Assembly (NCBI GenBank): GCA_027004335.1
Contig: JALTID010000244.1
Span: 1 to 6,096 of the forward strand
Direction: 5' to 3'
DNA: 6,096 bases
DNA from: a bacterium
GTDB lineage: Bacteria; JALSQH01
Shown here: in pieces, positions 1-4,988 of the stretch
Position numbering within the stretch: position 1 is the stretch's first letter
Layout of the letters: every line of letters begins with the position of its first letter
Made by a program: the position numbers and the translations under genes
Notes under the pieces: model-generated
What the model saw: only the letters and a program-made list of their open reading frames with translations
Told to the model about the DNA's origin: nothing
The model's database searches: none

Positions 1-309
1 TTTTAATCCATTTACCTCTACAACTACTCTTCCAGTTACCGCGTTGGATGGGACTGCAGCTTTGATAGTACAATCAGTCCAGGAAATTATGTTGGTTCTG
101 GGTGTCGTTATTCCTCCGAAATAGAGGTTAACTTTATCTTTGTTGATATCACCAAAGTTTTTTCCTGAAATGGTAACCTGAGTACCCGCAGGTCCCCTTG
201 GAGGAAAAATAGAGTAAATCTTCGGGAGATTTTCATAAAAACATCCTGTAAAAAATAATAGTAATAAAAACCCCCTCATGATACTTACTTTTCTTTTTAC
301 TGCATTCAT
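1..309 (-). CDS. IPT/TIG-domain lipoprotein, N-terminal part (C-terminus beyond left edge)
   Basis: The first 103 codons are open, with no stop before the window edge. Residues 1-23 form a lipoprotein signal peptide: a basic start (KRK at 5-7), a Leu/Phe-rich core at 14-20, then T-G-C with the acylated cysteine at C23. Residues 29-103 read as an IPT/TIG immunoglobulin-like domain: a P-K-I-Y-S-I-F-P start, G-P-A-G-T-Q-V-T-I-S-G turn, N-F-G, F-G-G, and I-I-S-W near the end. TIG domains occur in secreted and surface proteins as beta-sandwich binding or spacer modules, often in tandem, so more copies may lie to the left. Residue +2 after the cysteine is Phe, not Asp, so the E. coli sorting rule would allow outer-membrane placement. 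The start at 309 is chosen because AAGGAGG (319-325) precedes it by 9 nt. The ATG at 279 would still leave a signal peptide but lacks that site. Function unknown. Confidence 0.85.
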   Translation of the reverse strand, partial: MNAVKRKVSIMRGFLLLLFFTGCFYENLPKIYSIFPPRGPAGTQVTISGKNFGDINKDKVNLYFGGITTPRTNIISWTDCTIKAAVPSNAVTGRVVVEVNGLK

Positions 310-340
310 CTTTAATCCCCTCCTTTTCCAGCCCCCTTCT

Positions 341-375
341 CTTTTTTAAAATTATACCAGCAGTTTTAAAAAAAG
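341..375. repeat. Inverted repeat bracketing the TIG gene -10 element
   Basis: CTTTTTTAAAA (341-351) and TTTTAAAAAAAG (364-375) are inverted copies that differ by one extra A. They enclose 12 bp that include most of the extended -10. The arms are low-complexity A/T tracts, so this may be only a bent, easily melted promoter. A regulator site is possible. No terminator reading is favoured, because no gene ends here on either strand. Confidence 0.4.
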
Positions 376-378
376 CAA
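351..378 (-). promoter_or_regulatory. Promoter for the TIG lipoprotein gene (extended -10)
   Basis: Read on the minus strand, a perfect TATAAT (351-356) is preceded by TGG (357-359), making an extended -10. A weak -35, TTGCTT (373-378), lies 16 bp upstream. The predicted start of transcription is near 344, giving a leader of about 35 nt that contains the Shine-Dalgarno sequence. The -35 lies 15 bp from the -35 of the divergent HU promoter, so the two polymerase sites are back to back. Confidence 0.65.
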
Positions 379-393
379 AAATCTGTACGAATC

Positions 394-421
394 TTGACAG
401 AAAGGAGGGCTTTTGTAAAAT
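394..421 (+). promoter_or_regulatory. Promoter for the HU-tRNA unit
   Basis: A perfect -35, TTGACA (394-399), is followed after 16 bp by TAAAAT (416-421), a five-of-six match to the -10 consensus. Transcription should begin near 428, leaving a leader of about 17 nt that holds the Shine-Dalgarno sequence AGGAGG just before the ATG at 445. This is the strongest sigma-70-type promoter in the window, as expected for an abundant DNA-binding protein and tRNAs. The spacer contains AAAGGAGGG (401-409), which looks like a ribosome site but has no start codon at a usable distance. Confidence 0.75.
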
Positions 422-444
422 AAAGGAAATAGGAAGGAGGATTT

Positions 445-717
445 ATGAATAAATCTGAAATTGTGAAAGTAGTAATGGAGAGGTCTGGTATTAAAAAAAA
501 TCAGGCAGAGGCAGCAGTTAATACTATTTTTAATGCTATAAGGGAATCTTTGAAAAGAAGAGAGAAAGTTGCTATTGTTGGATTTGGCTCTTTTGAGGTC
601 GTGGAGAGAAGGGGAAGGGTTGGTATAAATCCTGCGACAAAGGAAAAGATTAAAATACCGGCAAAAAATGCGGTTAAATTTAAACCCAGTGCGAGTTTGA
701 AGGATGAGCTGAAATAA
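445..717 (+). CDS. HU-family DNA-binding protein
   Basis: This encodes a 90-residue protein, the normal length for HU, with no extension. The N-terminal half (1-45) is the helical dimerisation part. G-F-G-S-F at 46-50 opens the beta-arm region, which carries the basic run R-R-G-R at 55-58 and the N-P-A-T motif (62-65), whose Pro63 matches the proline that intercalates into bent DNA in HU/IHF proteins. The C-terminal portion (67-90) has the usual K-I-P-A-K-N-A-V-K-F-K-P pattern. HU acts as a dimer in the nucleoid, bending and compacting DNA with little sequence preference. HU rather than IHF alpha or beta is favoured by the single gene and generic arm sequence, but this cannot be proved here. 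AGGAGG ends 4 nt before the start. The stop codon TAA (715-717) is followed after one base by tRNA-Val, so the HU mRNA and the tRNAs are very likely one transcript. Confidence 0.95.
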   Translation: MNKSEIVKVVMERSGIKKNQAEAAVNTIFNAIRESLKRREKVAIVGFGSFEVVERRGRVGINPATKEKIKIPAKNAVKFKPSASLKDELK

Positions 718-718
718 G

Positions 719-794
719 GGGCGAATAGCTCAGATGGGAGAGCACCAGCCTTACAAGCTGGGGGCCACAGGTTCGAGTCCTGTTTCGCCCACCA
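719..794 (+). tRNA. tRNA-Val (anticodon UAC)
   Basis: A full cloverleaf can be drawn. The acceptor stem GGGCGAA (719-725) pairs with TTCGCCC (784-790). The D stem is GCTC/GAGC. The anticodon stem CCAGC/GCTGG encloses loop CTTACAA with anticodon TAC at 752-754. The T arm is ACAGG-TTCGAGT-CCTGT. The discriminator is A791, followed by encoded CCA (792-794). UAC reads GUA and, by wobble, other Val codons. The 5' end lies one base after the HU stop codon, so its RNase P leader is HU coding sequence. Confidence 0.97.
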
Positions 795-802
795 TTTTGT
801 GT

Positions 803-879
803 GGGGTCGTAGTTCAGATGGTTAGAACGCCGGCCTGTCACGCCGGAGGTCGCGAGTTCAAGTCTCGTCGGCCCCGCCA
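803..879 (+). tRNA. tRNA-Asp (anticodon GUC)
   Basis: The acceptor stem GGGGTCG (803-809) pairs with CGGCCCC (869-875), including one G-U pair. The anticodon stem CCGGC/GCCGG (830-834 and 842-846) encloses loop CTGTCAC with anticodon GTC at 837-839. The T loop is TTCAAGT. The discriminator is G876, the standard Asp identity base, and CCA is encoded at 877-879. Only 8 nt (TTTTGTGT) separate it from tRNA-Val, so the two are processed from one precursor. Confidence 0.97.
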
Positions 880-886
880 TTTTTTT
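880..886 (+). terminator. T-run after tRNA-Asp, possible weak terminator
   Basis: Seven T residues follow the CCA end directly. No separate hairpin precedes them, so any intrinsic termination would have to use the tRNA acceptor/T-arm structure itself. It is equally possible that transcription continues into the lipoprotein gene at 928. Confidence 0.25.
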
Positions 887-890
887 ATCA

Positions 891-919
891 TTGAAAAGTT
901 CTTCTTCTTCTGGTAGAAT
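891..919 (+). promoter_or_regulatory. Promoter placed directly against the ATG at 928
   Basis: TTGAAA (891-896), a 17-bp spacer and TAGAAT (914-919) form a good sigma-70-type promoter, strengthened by TGG (911-913) as an extended -10. The expected transcription start is about 926, leaving 0-2 nt before the ATG at 928. There is no Shine-Dalgarno sequence in this stretch. The mRNA from this promoter would therefore be leaderless. Confidence 0.65.
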
Positions 920-927
920 CATTCAAC

Positions 928-1620
928 ATGAAAAATTGGAAGAAGTTTTTCCTCTTTTTCCTTTTTATTTTTTTCACTCTTTTCATGGAAGGTTGTGTCC
1001 AGTACACCGCCAAATTTTACATAAATATGGATGGCACAGGGATTCTGGATATTGTTTATGTGGTAAATAAGAGTGTGTTGAAGGCTGTTGTGGAACAGAG
1101 AATGGGGAGGTTTAATTTTCTCCCCCTTTCGGAAAAAGGGGTAAGAGATTATTACAAAAAGAAAAAAGATATAAAGCTAATAGATGTTAAGTTTAAAAGT
1201 CTTGATCCGACCACTGAAAGAATTCATATAATGGTTTCTTTCAAAAATGTAAAAAACCTTGACGATAACCAGATGAGATACAGCTGGAATCTTGAAAATG
1301 GTAGATATACTTTCAGAATCGTTCTCAAACCTGCTGGAACATTGGTACATCGTGCTAAAAATAACCCTATGATTGAAAAGGCGATTAGAGAAGCTATGTC
1401 AAAGTATTTCATGACTTTTGAGGCTCATCTCCCCAGAAAGATCGTAGAAACCAATGCTGATGAAGTTGACTGGAATGTTGCGACATGGAAAATAACCCTC
1501 TATAATATGACTCATATGAGGCATGAAAAAATTCTCTATGCCTCTGTTAAAACCAGATGGTATGAAATAATCTGGTGGTGGGTTAAATTTATCTGGCACA
1601 GGATCATATCTATCTTTTAG
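928..1620 (+). CDS. Putative LppM-like (DUF3153-type) lipoprotein
   Basis: This 230-residue protein is unrecognised at gene level. Residues 1-22 are a signal peptide with a Lys-rich start and a strikingly Phe-rich core (7-19), ending M-E-G-C so that C23 is the predicted lipidated residue. Glu at -2 and Met at -3 make the lipobox atypical. The body begins with a Y-T-A-K-F-Y-I-N-M-D-G-T-G pattern (26-38) and later has L-P-R-K-I-V-E-T-N-A-D (168-178) followed by W-K-I-T-L (188-192). This resembles LppM/DUF3153 lipoproteins, in which such strands form a periplasmic beta fold. The C-terminus (214-230) is aromatic and hydrophobic with three adjacent Trp and scattered Lys/His/Arg, possibly a membrane-surface or short transmembrane segment. 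The start at 928 is chosen because the next ATG (985) would delete the signal peptide. No ribosome site precedes it. Role unknown; family call tentative. Confidence 0.8.
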   Translation: MKNWKKFFLFFLFIFFTLFMEGCVQYTAKFYINMDGTGILDIVYVVNKSVLKAVVEQRMGRFNFLPLSEKGVRDYYKKKKDIKLIDVKFKSLDPTTERIHIMVSFKNVKNLDDNQMRYSWNLENGRYTFRIVLKPAGTLVHRAKNNPMIEKAIREAMSKYFMTFEAHLPRKIVETNADEVDWNVATWKITLYNMTHMRHEKILYASVKTRWYEIIWWWVKFIWHRIISIF

Positions 1621-1627
1621 AATCTGC

Positions 1628-2878
1628 TTAAAACCTTATCCCGCCGAGAACTTCGGCTTCCTGAGCATCTTCTAACTGGGCAGATGGAAGAAAGTTGCTG
1701 TTTTTCAAAGCAGAATTGATAAGATCTTCAAGACCACTTCCCGGATGAAAGAATGCCCCTTTTATTTCCACAAAGATGGGGCCATTATCCCATTTTGTGA
1801 TTAGATTTACCTCGCTTCCTAAGTTTTCTGCAAAGGGAAACTTATATCCTATAGCCTGATAGTAAAAGTAATTTCCATCTATTTCAAATTTCCCAGGGGT
1901 GATTTTCCCCCTCATAGAAATGATTGAAGAAGGGGGGAGGTTTCTCAGAGAATGGTTCCAGATTATCCCTCCCATTAATCCCGACCTGACTGGTATATAC
2001 GCAGTTTGCTCCATATTTTGAGGGAGCGTATAATCAAAACCGCTTATTTCCATATATCCAAGGGAAATTGATCTTCTGGCATTTCCCAGCAGAAAAGAGA
2101 TGAGAAATGCATCTCCTCTTGACTGAGTATTTTTGCCAATTGCGTATTCTACATGGATCTCTCCTGCTTTTCCTTTAAAGTTTCCCCTGAATCCCATATT
2201 GCTAATTTGATCTGTGTGAATGGTGAAAAATTTTACATTAAAGTGATTCCTGTGGATAGTTCCGTCTGCTCCATAGAAAAGGTGAGAGGGGCCTCCTGAT
2301 CCATAACAACCCCTTTCCACGCAATTATCAATAATGAAGTAATTACCATCCGCCGGGTTATCATGGTAGAATCCTCCCCATACTCCCAGAGAAAGAGCCT
2401 GAGAAAGGAAAATTTCTCCTCTTGCCCCTGCCATAGCATCAGAGAAACAGAGATCTGAAATATCAAGAGGGATTACCCCAACTCCTGCAAAGATACTGTT
2501 TTTCTTTTCAAAACCCATGTAGAGTTTTCTGATCAGTATCCGGATGTCCCCACCTTTCCCCCTTGAAAGGGATGGAGTAGTATACTGCCAGTTTCTGTTG
2601 AAAAGGTAACCTGAATAGAAGAGTTTTCCTGAAGGATTCAACCATAATTTAATATTCATATCTCCCCTGAGAAATGAATTCCCGCTGCTTGTATTCCACC
2701 AGAGCCGTAGCGAAAAAAATGAGTAACTCTCACTGTCATTTTTAATAATGTTGCTGAAGTCATAGATATTTTTTGAAAAGTGATAACCTATAACCGGTGT
2801 AAACTGATAGTATCCCTCTGCTATGGAAATATTGGTGAAAAAACCTATCAGGAATAGAGCGATTATTATTTTTTTCAT
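1628..2878 (-). CDS. Outer-membrane beta-barrel protein (porin / alginate-export-like)
   Basis: This encodes 416 residues from the ATG at 2878. The GTG at 2881 is an in-frame alternative adding one Met, but GGTGA, provided by the end of the upstream gene, sits 4 nt before the ATG. A cleavable signal peptide runs to S-I-A at about residue 20. The mature protein shows alternating polar/hydrophobic stretches rich in Gly, Tyr, Phe and Trp and ends G-G-I-R-F, the terminal Phe typical of outer-membrane barrels read by the BAM machinery. Near the C-terminus, L-G-S-E-V-N-L followed by A-F-F-H-P-G resembles the last strands of alginate-export-type porins. Size suits roughly 16-18 strands. Three cysteines occur, two of them (186 and 191) in one predicted loop and able to form a disulfide. 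It is the second gene of an operon with the acyl-amide hydrolase upstream. Substrate unknown; barrel call firm, subfamily tentative. Confidence 0.8.
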   Translation of the reverse strand: MKKIIIALFLIGFFTNISIAEGYYQFTPVIGYHFSKNIYDFSNIIKNDSESYSFFSLRLWWNTSSGNSFLRGDMNIKLWLNPSGKLFYSGYLFNRNWQYTTPSLSRGKGGDIRILIRKLYMGFEKKNSIFAGVGVIPLDISDLCFSDAMAGARGEIFLSQALSLGVWGGFYHDNPADGNYFIIDNCVERGCYGSGGPSHLFYGADGTIHRNHFNVKFFTIHTDQISNMGFRGNFKGKAGEIHVEYAIGKNTQSRGDAFLISFLLGNARRSISLGYMEISGFDYTLPQNMEQTAYIPVRSGLMGGIIWNHSLRNLPPSSIISMRGKITPGKFEIDGNYFYYQAIGYKFPFAENLGSEVNLITKWDNGPIFVEIKGAFFHPGSGLEDLINSALKNSNFLPSAQLEDAQEAEVLGGIRF

Positions 2879-2882
2879 CACT

Positions 2883-4844
2883 TCACCACTTACTGTTAAT
2901 GTTTAAAAGTTCTCTGAAATCAAAGAGATGATATTCATTATCTGCGGCATTTTTCCATTGATCCCCGGTGCCTGTTTCATAGGCAATTTTTACTCTTAAG
3001 GCAGTTAAATCGTATGCGACTGAAATAACATTACAGCAGTGCATTGCAGCCCAGCTGGCAATATTTGCACCTTCATCCAGTCCTATTTTTATAGGTTTTC
3101 CATTGTTGTCAGGTACTATGATTTTTTCTTTTCCTGTTATATCATCAGTTCCTGCATATGTGACTCCGTGGGAGTAGGCGTATATAGCGTGGTACATTCT
3201 CATATATCTTTTCCTATAGGATCCTCCGTGGGATGTAAGTCTCTGGAGATTTTGAATGACCTTCCCATTATCATAGTCCCATGGGCCATTGGAGGCTGTT
3301 TGCCACATTCTCATTCCGTTCATCATCATTTCGTCACCCCGATAAACTGCGCATTTAATAGGCTTACCGATGACAAGAGAAACACCGCCAGGATAATATA
3401 TCCATTTACCTCTTGCGGTATCAAATTTTAATGGTTTTGTTATGGGAACCATATATGGAGCGGGGATCTCTGTTACCTGTCCTGGGTATCTGGAATTTTC
3501 CACCATTATTTCTACAGCCTGTCCTTCGTAATTTACGAGAAATGGATGATCCTTATGAGTTAAGATCTGAAAAACTTTTCCATCAAGATTAAATTCAAAT
3601 AGCTTTGCGTCCACGGAGCAATCAGGTTTTCTTCTGTACATGCCGGTAAAAGCTCCATTGTTTTCAAAATTTGCTACCCCGGCATTGGTACCATCACTAT
3701 TCGGGTCCCCATAAGCTATCATCCAGTTGTACCCGATAGTTGGAGGTCTATTAAACCCGTCTCCTACATTGTTTGCTACAAACTTTATTGCCTCATCAAG
3801 ATCGTGAGCCTTTTCAAGGATCTCTCTAAATTTCAAGACCCATGGCTCACCGTAGAGTCTTTCAAGAATTCCTCCTGATCCCACTTCTCCCAGACCTATT
3901 CCTTCTTCATTGAGTCCGGCAATTGCTCCGATAAAGCCGATATATCCAATGGTCATGTGTGGTATCTCATTATTGGGTGCCCATATTGTAAGAGCTTTGA
4001 ATTTTGCTATCCCGCTACCATTGCTCCAGTCAAGATTTCTGCTTGCTATGAGATGATGATCCTCTGTCAGATAATTGTATGCTGTGAAAAAACTGCAGTG
4101 GTGTGAGAAGATGGAGGGGATTTGAAGATTCTCAAGTCCCTGTGTTTTTATCTGGCTGATAATCTTTTCAGCAGCCGGTGAGAGAGTTTCACCTGTTATT
4201 CCATAATATTCTTTTAATTTCTCAGAATATCCACTACCTATAACTTTAACCATATTTATAAGATCCCCGCTGATATCCGAAATATTACTTATTGCAATTA
4301 CTCTTTTTATCATTGTTGCAAAATCCACTGAGGTGTCTGAGTAATATTTCCCATTGACCCAGTATGCATTTATGTAACCTGAGTCTCTTGCGGCATCGTT
4401 TATTCCTCTTATTTCATTTTTAAATTCATTGGGGACATATGGTTCCATTTTTTCCCAAGCTTCATCAAGGATCATTCCAAATAGTGTATTGATAATCCCC
4501 AGACTAACATTTATACCTCTTTCCACCTGTCCTGCTTCACTGCTAAGATAATTAATAAAAGTCCACCATATTCCAGGGATCATGCTCCCTACAAGTTTCC
4601 CATACTGATAACCCATCTGATAGTGGGTGCCTGATACCTCTATTATATAAACAGGCCCATAAGATGTATTAATTTCTCCAAGATAGGCTTTTCCATAGGT
4701 TTTAAGTATCTTTAAATTATCCCCTGTTGATAATTTCACATTTTTGGGTATATTGTTTTCTGAGGCTTTCTTTTCCTTGCAACCCCATAGGGTGATTGCA
4801 AAAAGAAGAATTACAAGAATTGATGTGGTTTTTTTAAAATTCAT
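2883..4844 (-). CDS. Lipid-anchored C45 / acyl-CoA:6-APA acyltransferase-like Ntn-hydrolase
   Basis: This 653-residue lipoprotein has a signal peptide ending L-W-G-C, with lipidated C22; Lys at +2 allows outer-membrane sorting. Residues 65-85 carry the Y-I-I-E-V-S-G-T-H-Y-Q-M-G-Y-Q-Y-G signature typical of the start of the C45/AAT family. H-H-C-S at 248-251 places the candidate nucleophile at C250, which in this family becomes N-terminal after self-cleavage. S-R-N-L-D-W (268-273) and G-L-N-E-E-G-I-G-L (309-318) follow, as expected. R340-N375 fits the family's middle helices and core strand. Family members hydrolyse or transfer acyl groups at amide bonds. The C-terminal third (about 400-653) is longer than in isopenicillin-N acyltransferases and ends with vicinal C603-C604. 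GGAGG (4852-4856) lies 7 nt before the ATG. The stop TGA lies 4 nt before the barrel gene ATG, indicating translational coupling. Substrate not deducible. Confidence 0.85.
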   Translation of the reverse strand: MNFKKTTSILVILLFAITLWGCKEKKASENNIPKNVKLSTGDNLKILKTYGKAYLGEINTSYGPVYIIEVSGTHYQMGYQYGKLVGSMIPGIWWTFINYLSSEAGQVERGINVSLGIINTLFGMILDEAWEKMEPYVPNEFKNEIRGINDAARDSGYINAYWVNGKYYSDTSVDFATMIKRVIAISNISDISGDLINMVKVIGSGYSEKLKEYYGITGETLSPAAEKIISQIKTQGLENLQIPSIFSHHCSFFTAYNYLTEDHHLIASRNLDWSNGSGIAKFKALTIWAPNNEIPHMTIGYIGFIGAIAGLNEEGIGLGEVGSGGILERLYGEPWVLKFREILEKAHDLDEAIKFVANNVGDGFNRPPTIGYNWMIAYGDPNSDGTNAGVANFENNGAFTGMYRRKPDCSVDAKLFEFNLDGKVFQILTHKDHPFLVNYEGQAVEIMVENSRYPGQVTEIPAPYMVPITKPLKFDTARGKWIYYPGGVSLVIGKPIKCAVYRGDEMMMNGMRMWQTASNGPWDYDNGKVIQNLQRLTSHGGSYRKRYMRMYHAIYAYSHGVTYAGTDDITGKEKIIVPDNNGKPIKIGLDEGANIASWAAMHCCNVISVAYDLTALRVKIAYETGTGDQWKNAADNEYHLFDFRELLNINSKW

Positions 4845-4870
4845 AAAAAATCCTCCATTATTTTATTTGA

Positions 4871-4899
4871 ATAATATCTAAAAAATTGCGGAAGTTCAA
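4871..4899 (-). promoter_or_regulatory. Promoter for the hydrolase/barrel operon
   Basis: On the minus strand TTGAAC (4894-4899), a 17-bp spacer and TATTAT (4871-4876) form a plausible sigma-70-type promoter. Transcription would start near 4864, giving a leader of about 20 nt that includes the GGAGG ribosome site (4852-4856). No second promoter is evident before the barrel gene, so both genes should depend on this one. Confidence 0.6.
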
Positions 4900-4907
4900 G
4901 ATTTTTG

Positions 4908-4952
4908 TTTAACTGAACTGCTAAAATATTTTTATGAACAGTTCCAGTTAGA
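4908..4952. repeat. Inverted repeat built from AACTG units, upstream of the operon promoter
   Basis: AACTGAACTG (4911-4920) is mirrored by CAGTTCCAGTT (4939-4949). Each arm is a doubled AACTG/CAGTT unit, with one unpaired base in the right arm. Pairing extends outward by three positions (T-A, T-G, T-A). The 18-nt centre is A/T rich. No T-run follows on either strand, so it is not a classical terminator for the MBL gene ending at 4989. It ends 8 bp upstream of the -35 hexamer at 4894-4899, a position suited to a regulator site. Confidence 0.55.
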
Positions 4953-4988
4953 AGGGGAGAGATAGTAAATTTATGAGGTTTTTTCCTT

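Noticed and set aside
383-400. CTGT...ACAG pair resembling a LexA (SOS) box
   Set aside because: The spacing is 10 bp rather than the 8 bp of the E. coli-type box, and a match of two 4-mers is weak. HU is not a typical SOS target.
734-916. Plus-strand 60-codon ORF across the tRNA genes
   Set aside because: The peptide (G-A-T-G-S-S-P-V-S-P, later R-E-F-K-S-R-R-P) is a classic spurious tRNA translation. It has no ribosome site and no support beyond openness.
680-922. Minus-strand 80-codon ORF across the tRNA genes
   Set aside because: Its translation contains T-R-L-E-L-A-T-S-G-V-T-G-R-R-S-N, the well-known product of reading tRNA genes backwards. It overlaps both tRNAs completely.
1224-1599. 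Two minus-strand ORFs (1224-1412 and 1399-1599) opposite the lipoprotein gene
   Set aside because: Both are antisense shadows with no start signals or recognisable motifs. They overlap each other and the better-supported plus-strand gene.
1643-1657. GCCGA/TCGGC hairpin as a terminator for the convergent genes
   Set aside because: It lies inside the barrel coding sequence, has a short stem and is not followed by a T-run on either strand.
2233-2466. Minus-strand 77-codon ORF in another frame of the barrel gene
   Set aside because: It is an out-of-frame shadow inside the barrel gene, without ribosome site or domain.
3039-3431. Plus-strand 130-codon ORF opposite the hydrolase gene
   Set aside because: It lies wholly antisense to the well-supported hydrolase C-terminal region, has Cys/Ser/Tyr-rich shadow composition and no ribosome site or domain.
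4919-4926. TGCTAAAA word shared with 5710-5717 (inverted), 5769-5776 and about 1352
   Set aside because: It also occurs inside a coding region and is a simple A/T-rich word, so repeated presence is not evidence of a dispersed regulatory site.
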